Below, piece by piece: positions 1 to 7,286 of a stretch of 16,907 bases of DNA. This DNA comes from an uncultured Alistipes sp. (lineage in GTDB: Bacteria > Bacteroidota > Bacteroidia > Bacteroidales > Rikenellaceae). A program made the translations under genes and the position numbers. The stretch is taken from assembly GCA_900549685.1 (NCBI GenBank), contig UROX01000040.1, positions 1 through 16,907 on the forward strand. The letters are read 5' to 3'. Each line of letters starts with the position of its first letter. Position 1 is the first letter of the stretch. Below the pieces are notes generated by a model that was not told the DNA's origin, did not search any database, and was given only the letters and a program-made list of their open reading frames with translations.

Positions 1-28
1 GTTTCTGGATCTTCTGAAACTTGGATAC

Positions 29-63
29 AACGAGCCCCGGAGCAAATATCTCCGGGGCTCGTT
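29..63. terminator. Perfect 14-bp inverted repeat, probable (bidirectional) terminator
   Basis: The arms AACGAGCCCCGGAG (29-42) and CTCCGGGGCTCGTT (50-63) are perfect reverse complements around a 7-base loop. The stem is very GC-rich and sits about 140 bases past the stop of the last gene of the minus-strand operon. It could therefore end that transcript, or a plus-strand gene that finishes just before or at the left edge. Neither side has a strong T run, so termination may be inefficient or factor-assisted. The structure is seen directly; the function is inferred. Confidence 0.6.
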
Positions 64-204
64 GGCAGTCTTGTATGTCATTCCCAATACTGCATCATAC
101 GAGTCTGACATATACATACAGTTGAAAGATCATGTGTGCTGTTCAAACTCTTATATCGGTTCAAAGAGAATGGTTAAAATGAAACAATGTCGTAGAATGG
201 CAAG
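64..204. other. AT-rich intergenic tail, no gene seen
   Basis: This stretch lies between the inverted repeat and the GH13 stop codon. It is visibly richer in A+T than the coding regions. A plus-strand frame is open through it and into the GH13 gene, but its translation shows no recognisable domain and it overlaps a clear gene antisense. I see no tRNA, promoter or second terminator that I can support. Confidence 0.5.
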
Positions 205-1884
205 TCATTTCATGCGCAACACGGTAGCGGACACCGGTTCCGCCTTGACGGATGCCAGATCTTTGCGAACCGTATAGCGTGCCGGCACTCCGCTGCCATA
301 GACGATGTCTGCGACGGCGCCTTCTTCGGGGAATTGTGCCGTAGCACGTTGTGCCGAAGGATTGAGCACTACGATATATTTCTCCCCTGCATATTCGCGG
401 GCATAAACCATCGGATAGGGATGATTAGGGTCACTGACATAGCGCCAGTCGCCCGAAGTCCCCAAAGCCGGGGTCGCAGCGCGCAGGGCCAGCAGGCCGC
501 GCGTGTAGGAGAGCAGCGAGTGCGGATCGTCGGTCTGTGCCGCTACGGTCGGCCGCGCCGGATCGGGATCGACCGGCAGGAAGATATTCGTGGCGTCGGC
601 CGTTGAAAATCCGGCATTGGGGGTCGTATCCCACTGCATCGGCGTGCGACAACTGCTGCGATTGCGTCTCGCGAAACTTCCCTCCTTGATGGGAGCGTCC
701 TCTATGTTGCGCATGCCGATCTCCTCGCCGTAATAGACGGTCGGTATCCACGGCATGAGCAGGAAGAAGGTCATCGTGACTTTCAGTTCTTCAGGCGTAT
801 TGCGCTGATTGCGGTTCAGACGCCAGATATCGTGGCTGCATGTGGGCATCGAGAGATAACCTTGTTCGCGTGTGGCATGCCGCTCTTTCGTATAACGATC
901 GACGAAACTGCGGATTTGCCCTTCGCCTGCGCGGTCGAAATAACAAACGGTCGGTCGATTTTTGTCGTCGGTATTGCAGACCAGCGGGCTGTACATGTCG
1001 TAACCTGCGCCGTTGTGGATAATCAGGTCGACATGGAAACCCGCGGGGATGGCTTCGCCGGGCTGGCTCCATTCCGATATGAGGATGCACTCGGGATAGC
1101 GGGCGTCGATCCATTCGCGCATTTCGTGCCACAGGCGGACGGTGGCCGTGTGGTTCCGGTCGTCATTTTTCACCAGGCTCATCGCCATGTCGCAGCGGAA
1201 TCCATCCACGCCCTTGTCCATCCAGAAAGCCATGATGTTCCTGATCTCCTGCCGTACGGCCCTCGGTCCGGGATCGTCATATCCCTGCTGCCAGGGTTCG
1301 TCGGGATCGGGATGGGCGTAACCGTAGTTGAGAGCGGGTTGGACTTCAAAATAGTTCTTCAGGAAATTGCCGTTGCGGGGTGCATCGCTCTTCACGAACT
1401 TCTTGGTCGGGAGGCTCGATTTCGAATCGCTCCAGATGTAGTAATCGCTGTATTGCAGATTCGTGTCGGCGCTGCGTGACTGGCGGAACCACGGGTGTTT
1501 ATCCGACGTATGTCCGGCCACGAGGTCGAGGCAGATGCGGATTCCCTTTGCATGTGCATCGCGAATCAGCTCGACCAATTGCGTGTTGGTTCCGAAACGC
1601 GGGTCCACTTTGTAGTAGTCGGTGATGTCGTAACCGCCGTCTTCAAACGGACTTTCGAAAATAGGACTCAGCCAGATGGTGTTGAATCCGCAGGCTTTCA
1701 CGTAATCGAGCCGGCTGCGGATGCCTTCGAGGTCGCCGATGCCGTCGCCGTCGCTATCTTGAAAACTCGAGGGGTAGATGTGGTAGATCACGGCGTTTTT
1801 GAGCCATTCGGGCCCGCGCTGGGCGTATGCCGCCGTAGCACAGAGCAAGGTGATGACAAAAAATGGGAATAGTGATTTTTTCAT
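205..1884 (-). CDS. Exported GH13 alpha-glucosidase/alpha-amylase family protein
   Basis: This 559-residue enzyme should hydrolyse alpha-glucosidic bonds, most likely in the periplasm. A Sec signal peptide spans residues 1-21 (AYA before Q22). The GH13 barrel starts at about residue 27, with a calcium-loop-like DSDGDGIGD at 43-51. Region I is D120-LVAG-H125, region II FRCDMA gives nucleophile D232, region III ISEWS gives acid/base E271, and region IV SHD gives D352, so the triad is complete. Two usually conserved positions differ: region I has G instead of N before the histidine, and region IV reads SHD rather than NHD. The C-terminal beta domain (about 475-559) is present and the length is normal for oligosaccharide-type GH13 enzymes. 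It is the last gene of the operon, 56 bases after the transporter. Family is certain; substrate is not. Removal of alpha-glucosyl decorations would fit the locus. Confidence 0.93.
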   Translation of the reverse strand: MKKSLFPFFVITLLCATAAYAQRGPEWLKNAVIYHIYPSSFQDSDGDGIGDLEGIRSRLDYVKACGFNTIWLSPIFESPFEDGGYDITDYYKVDPRFGTNTQLVELIRDAHAKGIRICLDLVAGHTSDKHPWFRQSRSADTNLQYSDYYIWSDSKSSLPTKKFVKSDAPRNGNFLKNYFEVQPALNYGYAHPDPDEPWQQGYDDPGPRAVRQEIRNIMAFWMDKGVDGFRCDMAMSLVKNDDRNHTATVRLWHEMREWIDARYPECILISEWSQPGEAIPAGFHVDLIIHNGAGYDMYSPLVCNTDDKNRPTVCYFDRAGEGQIRSFVDRYTKERHATREQGYLSMPTCSHDIWRLNRNQRNTPEELKVTMTFFLLMPWIPTVYYGEEIGMRNIEDAPIKEGSFARRNRSSCRTPMQWDTTPNAGFSTADATNIFLPVDPDPARPTVAAQTDDPHSLLSYTRGLLALRAATPALGTSGDWRYVSDPNHPYPMVYAREYAGEKYIVVLNPSAQRATAQFPEEGAVADIVYGSGVPARYTVRKDLASVKAEPVSATVLRMK

Positions 1885-1940
1885 GTCGGAGGAAATAGTT
1901 TGGTTTACGATTTATGTGACGTATGCCGTGCCGTTTTCAT

Positions 1941-3338
1941 TCAGTTTGGCTGCCGGTTGTTTTTCGACGCCTTGCGCCAGACGACCCCTACCAGCAGGAA
2001 CGACAGAACTGATGCGGCGATCCAGAATACCGATGCGACGCTGTAATCGTGTGTCGTGATGCCGTCGACGACGGTTTTGTGTTTGTCGAGCAGGGCGCCG
2101 CTGATGATGTCCTGGATCCCCGCACCCACATAGCTGGCGATCCCGATGATCCCGAGCGCTGCGCCGCTGGCCCGGCGCGGGACCAGATCGACGGCCATCA
2201 AACCGCCCACGAAACAGATCAGGACCCCGATGGCGATGCCGAACAGGACCATGGCGAGGATGTTTACGAACATCCCGGAGCCAGAGTACAGGAACAGGCC
2301 GAGCGACACGGAACAAAGCACGCCGAACGTCACGGCGATACTGTAACGGCTCCCGTTGAACCATTTGTCGGACATCCATCCCGAAAAGACCGTCCCTGCG
2401 ATGCCGAGAAAGGCGTTGACGGAGATGACCTGGGTCGCCGTCGCCAGCGGGAAGCCTTTGACCTCCTGAAGGAAGATGACGCCCCAGCCGTTTATGGCGT
2501 AGCGGCTGACGTACATGCAGGCGCTGGCCAGGGCGAGTATCCAGATGTAGGGGTTTCCGAACGCGGCTTTCTGGGCCGTGCCGACCGATTCCCGTTCCAC
2601 CTCCGTTTCGTCCCCGGCCTCGCCCGAGAGCACCTCCACCGGCGGCAGTCCCTTGCTTTCGGGCGTGTCGTGCAGGAAGAGCAGGATCACCGCCACGCCC
2701 ATCGCTCCGGCAATGGCCGACCCGACGAATCCCCATTTCCATCCGGCGAGCCCCACGACGAGTCCCACGAAGACGAACGATATGGCTTCTCCTAAGTTGT
2801 GGCTGGCGCTGAAAAATCCGTAATAGGTGCCGCGCTTTTTGAGCGGATACCACCTCGACAGCGCGATGATCGCCGGGGCGGCGCCCATCGACTGGCTCCA
2901 GCCGTTGATACCCCACAGGACGGCGAAGACGACGAACAGGGTCGTCGTGGCGAGGGCCCCTCCGCCGGAGAACAGCCCCAGCAGTCCCACGCAGAGGTTG
3001 GCGATGAATGAAACCGTCAGTCCGGTCGCCATGAAGCGTTTGATGTTGCTGTGGTCGGCCAGCAGTCCGTTTACGAACTTTCCGGCGGCATAGGCGAAGA
3101 GCAGCGCGGAGCTGATGATGCCCAACTGCTGCGCATCCAGCGCATGGCTGTCGATGATCGGTTTCTTCACCACGTTGAGCGTGGTGCGGCAGACGTAGTA
3201 AAGGCTGTAACCGACCGTCCCGGCCAGAAAACTCTGGAAGCGGAGCCTGCGGTAGAGCCTGTCCCGTTCCTTCGGGCCGCACTGCAACGGCGGAACCGGT
3301 TTGCTGGTTCCGTAAAAGGTTTTTATTTTGTCGAACAT
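1941..3338 (-). CDS. MFS organophosphate:phosphate antiporter (OPA family, GlpT/UhpT-like)
   Basis: This 465-residue inner-membrane carrier has about twelve hydrophobic segments. The OPA family exchanges glycerol-3-phosphate or hexose-phosphate for inorganic phosphate. The family signature is clear: GYSLYYVCRTTLNVVKKP at 43-60 carries R51 and SRYAINGWG at 278-286 carries R279. These match the paired arginines that bind phosphate in E. coli GlpT (R45, R269). H180 in SASHNLGE matches the conserved GlpT histidine. A charged cytoplasmic loop lies at about 224-258. The start at 3338 gives a normal N-terminus. It begins 13 bases after the NAGPA lipoprotein gene and is followed by GH13. It is the only transporter besides SusC/SusD here, so phosphorylated rather than neutral products are probably imported. 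GlpT versus UhpT specificity cannot be decided by eye. Confidence 0.9.
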   Translation of the reverse strand: MFDKIKTFYGTSKPVPPLQCGPKERDRLYRRLRFQSFLAGTVGYSLYYVCRTTLNVVKKPIIDSHALDAQQLGIISSALLFAYAAGKFVNGLLADHSNIKRFMATGLTVSFIANLCVGLLGLFSGGGALATTTLFVVFAVLWGINGWSQSMGAAPAIIALSRWYPLKKRGTYYGFFSASHNLGEAISFVFVGLVVGLAGWKWGFVGSAIAGAMGVAVILLFLHDTPESKGLPPVEVLSGEAGDETEVERESVGTAQKAAFGNPYIWILALASACMYVSRYAINGWGVIFLQEVKGFPLATATQVISVNAFLGIAGTVFSGWMSDKWFNGSRYSIAVTFGVLCSVSLGLFLYSGSGMFVNILAMVLFGIAIGVLICFVGGLMAVDLVPRRASGAALGIIGIASYVGAGIQDIISGALLDKHKTVVDGITTHDYSVASVFWIAASVLSFLLVGVVWRKASKNNRQPN

Positions 3339-3351
3339 GGGATGTCGTGCG

Positions 3352-4272
3352 TTAATCGTTCCGTTTCACCAATACCACGTTGTTGACGGCGCGCTGGCCG
3401 TAGTGGTCGTAGCGTTTGTTGTCCACGGGGAAGTTCACGACATGGGTGTCGTGTACGCCCCGGTTTCCGATCAGCATTGTGGTCGAGCCGCCTCCGTCGA
3501 GGTTCAATGCACAGCGGGGATTGAAATGCCGGACAAGCATCCGGGTCAGTTCCTGCGCGGTCATTCCCGATGACGTCCACCAGCGTCCGTCGACGGTGAT
3601 GAGTAGCGCCCGGCCGTCTTCGGTCAGTGCGATCGCCACCCGCGGATGGCGCACACCCTGATGGCGGCGGTAATCTTCGTAGTCGAGCGTGCGCAGGTCG
3701 AGGCTGTCCGGATTTGCCGCAAACGTTTCGCCTACAGGTTCGTAATCGGCTATCAGCATCGGGGCGCCCGAGAGTACGGTGGAATAAGTGCTGGCGAGGT
3801 AGGAGGCGTTGTCGCCATAGTCTATGTCGGCCTTTCCCGTGGCAGGATCGAGGAAGAATGCCCCTTCGTGCTTCCAGTAACGGGTGTGGGTTTTGTCCAC
3901 GGTCACTTCGCGCCGGACCTTCCCGTCCGTCTTCACGAACGATACGTCGGGTTCGAAATAGGAGCCGTTGATCCCGGCGAAGGCGTCCGCGCGGAGGGCG
4001 AATGCCGAAAGCGAATCGGCCTCTTCGCTGTGTACGACCGAGAGCGAATATCCGCCGTGCGAGAGGTCTATTTCGAGGACGTTGATAGTCTGGTTGGCTC
4101 CCGTCGGGAGGTAGAATCCCGTATAGTTGTACCACACGCAGCCGGGGGCTACGACGTCTATCGACCATCCAGCCATGTCGGACGTGCGTGACAACGGATC
4201 GTCCGCCGGCGTATTGCAGCATCCTGTGGTGAGCAGGGCGGCCTGTATGAGGATGTAAAATGTCTTTTTCAT
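3352..4272 (-). CDS. Phosphodiester glycosidase family lipoprotein (NAGPA/DUF2233), copy 1
   Basis: This 306-residue protein has a lipoprotein signal (MKKTFYILIQAALLTTGC, acylation at C18 or C19). It carries the catalytic domain shared with the mammalian uncovering enzyme, which removes GlcNAc from GlcNAc-1-phospho-6-mannose diesters. The family motifs appear in order: AGINGSYF (99-106), HPRVAIAL (209-216), TVDGR (226-230), LNLDGGGSTTM (256-266) and QRAVNNVVLV (293-302). Its ATG overlaps the alkaline phosphatase stop by four bases (ATGA), so the two are probably translationally coupled: one enzyme opens a phosphodiester, the next removes the exposed phosphate. Acidic residues after the lipid cysteine (CCNTPADD) would suit surface display, but no strict export motif is present. 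The bond cleaved is inferred from the family; the sugar is unknown. Confidence 0.88.
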   Translation of the reverse strand: MKKTFYILIQAALLTTGCCNTPADDPLSRTSDMAGWSIDVVAPGCVWYNYTGFYLPTGANQTINVLEIDLSHGGYSLSVVHSEEADSLSAFALRADAFAGINGSYFEPDVSFVKTDGKVRREVTVDKTHTRYWKHEGAFFLDPATGKADIDYGDNASYLASTYSTVLSGAPMLIADYEPVGETFAANPDSLDLRTLDYEDYRRHQGVRHPRVAIALTEDGRALLITVDGRWWTSSGMTAQELTRMLVRHFNPRCALNLDGGGSTTMLIGNRGVHDTHVVNFPVDNKRYDHYGQRAVNNVVLVKRND

Positions 4273-5396
4273 GGCTGCAATCCCAAGACCTCTTGCATCC
4301 TTCGACCTATTTCGTCATTCTCCAATACCCCTCCGAAACGGGTCGCGCAGGGCCCGTAGGCGAACAGCGGCACCATCGACGCGGTGTGGCTCACGCTGCC
4401 CCAGACATATCCGATGCCGCTTTCGGACAGATGGAAATCAGCATTTCCCGAGGGTATGGCGAGCCCGCCGGTTTCATGGTCGGCGAGGATGATTACCAGT
4501 GTCCCGGGATGTGCCTGGGCGTAATCCAGGGCCACACCCACGGCGTTGTCGAAATCCCGTATTTCGGCGAGCATACCCGCTGCGTCGTTGGCGTGGCACA
4601 TCTTGTCGATGAGCGAACCCTCCACCATCAGGAAAAAGCCTTTTCCGCGGCTGTTGTTCGTCACTATTTCGAGGGCCTTGGCCGTGGCCTGCGGGAGGTA
4701 TTCCGGCGAACGGCCTTCGGCGATGGTGGGGATGCCGTAGTTGTCGCCCGGATAGAGTGCCATGGCCCGGCCTTCGGAAACGTCGTCGAGTTCTTCGAGG
4801 CTTCGGACCACGAGGCAGCCCCTCTTTTCAAGCTTCCCGATGATGCTCGGATCACCCTCCTCCAAATACTGACGGCCGCTGCCGATCAGCACGTCGATGT
4901 CGGTGTCGAGCAGGCCGAGGGCCACCTGCTTGTATTTGCGGCGGTCCATCGAATGGCCGAAGAATGCCCCGGGGGTGGCGTGGACGACTCCGGAGGTAAC
5001 CACTACACCCGTCGCCATACCGCGGGCATCGGCTTTTTCGAGGATGGTGTGCAGGCGGTTTCCCGCGCTGTCGAGCCCGAGCCGGGAGTTGTTGGTTTTC
5101 CGGCCTGTGGAGAACGCCGTTCCCGCGGCGGCCGAGTCGGTTACACGATTGTTGGCCGAATGGGTCTTCACGAATCCGGTCACCGGAGCCCGCTCCATTT
5201 GGATAGGGCGGTATTCGTTCTCGATCATCAGGGCCGTGACGTGGGCCAGCCCCATTCCGTCACCGATCATCAGGATTATGTTTTCGACCTTTTCGGCCTC
5301 CTGCTGTTTTTTCGCGGGTTTCGCAGCGAACGCCGTTGCGGACAGCAGGACCGGGACAACAGCGCATAACAAAAATAAGGATCGTTTCATTTTCAT
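4269..5396 (-). CDS. Exported alkaline phosphatase (PhoA-type)
   Basis: This 375-residue periplasmic phosphomonoesterase depends on two zinc ions and magnesium. I chose the ATG at 5396 (MKMKRSLFLL) because it begins a clean signal peptide ending near TAFA-A25; the frame stays open to 5519, but that extension would bury the signal. Metal and catalytic residues all appear in order: D46 in IGDGMG, nucleophile S88 in VTDSAAAGTA, T141 in HATPGAFFGH, E259 in MVEG, D264 and H268 in IDKMCH, D306-H307 in ADHETGG, and H337 in VSHTAS. The E. coli D153 position is H139, as in most non-enteric alkaline phosphatases. The gene follows a 100-base gap with a long hairpin and overlaps the next gene by four bases. 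It probably frees phosphate from sugar or glycerol phosphates made by its neighbours. Confidence 0.92.
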   Translation of the reverse strand: MKMKRSLFLLCAVVPVLLSATAFAAKPAKKQQEAEKVENIILMIGDGMGLAHVTALMIENEYRPIQMERAPVTGFVKTHSANNRVTDSAAAGTAFSTGRKTNNSRLGLDSAGNRLHTILEKADARGMATGVVVTSGVVHATPGAFFGHSMDRRKYKQVALGLLDTDIDVLIGSGRQYLEEGDPSIIGKLEKRGCLVVRSLEELDDVSEGRAMALYPGDNYGIPTIAEGRSPEYLPQATAKALEIVTNNSRGKGFFLMVEGSLIDKMCHANDAAGMLAEIRDFDNAVGVALDYAQAHPGTLVIILADHETGGLAIPSGNADFHLSESGIGYVWGSVSHTASMVPLFAYGPCATRFGGVLENDEIGRRMQEVLGLQP

Positions 5397-5414
5397 TTGA
5401 ATTACTGATAATAA

Positions 5415-5474
5415 AGGCAATCTGTCGAAACGAGGCGGAATATCCCAGCTTCCTCTTGCTCCGGCAGATTGCCT
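5415..5474 (-). terminator. Long intergenic hairpin between the beta-helix and alkaline phosphatase genes
   Basis: Read on the minus strand, AGGCAATCTGCCG (5474-5462) pairs with CGACAGATTGCCT (5427-5415). This is 13 pairs with one G-U. The 34-base loop can form a small inner helix (GAGG/CCTC), and a moderately T-rich TTATTAT follows. It fills most of the only sizeable gap inside the susC-to-GH13 run. It may be a partial terminator or an mRNA processing site that lowers expression of the downstream phosphatase, transporter and GH13 genes relative to susC/susD. The structure is seen; the role is inferred. Confidence 0.5.
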
Positions 5475-5496
5475 GTTTCCAAATTCTGGGTATGTC

Positions 5497-7281
5497 CTAT
5501 TCGTTGACCCAGGCACCAATCACGGCCTTTCCGTCACGACTTACTCCGCGTTGATCGAGAATGATTACATCTTTCGATATCCACTGTGAATATTCAATCT
5601 GCAATGCTCTCAACATTGGCACTCCCATGCCGTTAGTAAGAGCCGGATTATCCGGTCCCTTCAGTGCAACGGTTTGTGTCTTGCCTCCGTTATCGGAAAG
5701 CGGACCAAGCATCGTTTCCGCATCGAATGATATATCCTGCAAAAGAATGCTATTGACGTCATATATCTGACTTCCGTTGACATAAGACTGTCCTGCGGAA
5801 AGCACGGCTTGGCCGCCGTCATCGTCAAGTTGAAGATCCGAGTTTTTAGGATCGCTGTTGCCTGAGACGATCGTATTGTATATTCTCGTGATGCAATAGC
5901 TGTTGGAAATATTGATTCCCCCGCCGTATGACTTTGCCGTATTACCTGTAATCGTACAGTTAACAATGTCTAACTTCGTCGTCTTGCCATTTGCACCGTA
6001 TACAGCGATGGCACCGCCTTTGCCGCCCGTATTACCCATAAACGTGGAGTTAACGATCACGGTTTCGGAGTTTTCGCGACCATAGATTGCACCTCCTTGA
6101 CGAGTGTTGTGATCGGCCACATTCTTCGTAAAGGTCGAATTGTAGATATAATTGTACGACTTTGCATTGGTATTGACAGCATAGATTGCTGTGCCGAAAT
6201 GGGAGGTACGGTTATTTTCAAACGTACAGTTATCGACAGTCAGCGTGGAAGTGTCGTTGTAAATACCGGCGCCGCCGTTATTGCCGGAGTGGATATTGTC
6301 CGAAATTACACAATTTTCGAATTTGACATCCGATCCATTGTGGAGTACGATATTGCCATTGTTCTGTGCTGTATTGTCTTTGATTTTACAATTTACGAAG
6401 TCGACGGCCGAAGCGACGATTACAATACCGCCTCCAGATCGGGCATCTACCGAAGTTCCGTTGATCGTAACTTTCCGGTTGGTCTGTGCCTTTCCGCCAG
6501 TGATCGTAATCCCCTGTATTTTCAATCGGAAATCGGGATCGGGAACTGCAGTTACGACGACCACATGAGATACTGTTCCGTTTTCCGTTTCACCGCTGAA
6601 AATCGTCTCATTGACTGCGGGGGCGGATATGGCTCCTTCCGTTGCATCGGAGGGATAGCCTCCGATGAGGGTAATGTTAGAGTTCAGTTCAAACGTTTTG
6701 TCGCTCGCATTGTCGAGGCTTCCGCCCGCTACAGGTGCGTAGGGAGTATATGTCCCGGCAGCCAAGTGCACCTTATCACCAAACGCCGCCATATTCAAGG
6801 CATTTTCGAGTGTGGTAGCATTTGCCCACGACAGTCCGTCGGCCGTACCGTCGCCGTCCGTCTTGACGTAATAGTCCATGGGATTTTCTCCGGCGACGGT
6901 CGGCGCCTGGGTGATGCGGAAGGTTTTGACCGCATCGTCCGTGATCCAGATCCGGACGGTCCCCGTCCGTTCGTCGCGCGAGGTGTTGAGTGCAACGGAG
7001 ATGATGCAGTCTCCGTCACCTGTTCCGCGGGCCTTTTCGAACGAGATCCAACTGGCATCCGTGCCTGCACGCCACGGCAGGTTCGATTCAACGGGGATGG
7101 TGAGGGTCGTTTTTTCGCGCGGCACGTTCTCCACCTCGTTCGCCCGGATGGAGAGTTCGGGCGTTTCGGGGGTGAATCCGCTGTCGTCGGTCGGAAAGGC
7201 TTCGCATCCCGCTGACACGGCAAGGAGCAGAAGTGCACATGCCGTCCGGGTGAAATAGGTGCTTATGTTTTTCATCTTCAT
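5497..7281 (-). CDS. BACON and right-handed beta-helix lipoprotein with choice-of-anchor Q C-terminus
   Basis: This 594-residue lipoprotein has a lipobox VSAGC with C26. Residues about 43-126 form a BACON domain (ITQAP end, W70 and W78 around NLPW and ASWIS), a fold thought to bind carbohydrate or mucin. Residues about 137-500 form a pectate-lyase-like parallel beta-helix, opening with YYVKTDGDG and repeating N-x-T-F/V-x-x-N rungs such as NSTFMGNTGGKGGAI. The end (about 535-594) matches the choice-of-anchor Q pattern: LGPLSDNGGKTQT, DQRGVSRDG, IGAWVNE. It probably sits on the cell surface and binds or cleaves the target glycan; no catalytic residue can be assigned by eye. It starts 5 bases after the NAGPA copy 2 gene. 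Base composition changes sharply within the gene: 63% G+C at 6961-7020 (BACON part) but 35% at 6121-6180 (helix part). Confidence 0.85.
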   Translation of the reverse strand: MKMKNISTYFTRTACALLLLAVSAGCEAFPTDDSGFTPETPELSIRANEVENVPREKTTLTIPVESNLPWRAGTDASWISFEKARGTGDGDCIISVALNTSRDERTGTVRIWITDDAVKTFRITQAPTVAGENPMDYYVKTDGDGTADGLSWANATTLENALNMAAFGDKVHLAAGTYTPYAPVAGGSLDNASDKTFELNSNITLIGGYPSDATEGAISAPAVNETIFSGETENGTVSHVVVVTAVPDPDFRLKIQGITITGGKAQTNRKVTINGTSVDARSGGGIVIVASAVDFVNCKIKDNTAQNNGNIVLHNGSDVKFENCVISDNIHSGNNGGAGIYNDTSTLTVDNCTFENNRTSHFGTAIYAVNTNAKSYNYIYNSTFTKNVADHNTRQGGAIYGRENSETVIVNSTFMGNTGGKGGAIAVYGANGKTTKLDIVNCTITGNTAKSYGGGINISNSYCITRIYNTIVSGNSDPKNSDLQLDDDGGQAVLSAGQSYVNGSQIYDVNSILLQDISFDAETMLGPLSDNGGKTQTVALKGPDNPALTNGMGVPMLRALQIEYSQWISKDVIILDQRGVSRDGKAVIGAWVNE

Positions 7282-7286
7282 CGGAT

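Noticed and set aside
2..277. Plus-strand open frame from the left edge into the GH13 gene
   Set aside because: It reads through the perfect hairpin and antisense into GH13, shows no domain or start signal, and its composition is not gene-like.
1912..3282. 456-residue minus-strand frame overlapping the transporter
   Set aside because: It is an Arg/Gly-rich out-of-frame shadow; the frame at 1941-3338 has the full OPA signature and membrane segments.
4260..5369. 369-residue plus-strand frame opposite the alkaline phosphatase
   Set aside because: The opposite strand has every alkaline phosphatase active-site residue; the plus-strand product has no recognisable motif.
5397..5519. N-terminal extension of alkaline phosphatase to 5519
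   Set aside because: It would overlap the end of the beta-helix gene, translate the hairpin and place 41 residues before a clear signal peptide.
5560..6880. CRISPR-like or tandem DNA repeat in the beta-helix region
   Set aside because: The periodicity is at protein level (beta-helix rungs); the DNA units are not alike enough or evenly spaced.
6097..7215. 372-residue plus-strand frame opposite the BACON/beta-helix gene
   Set aside because: The minus strand has a lipobox, a BACON domain and a choice-of-anchor Q end; the plus-strand reading has none.
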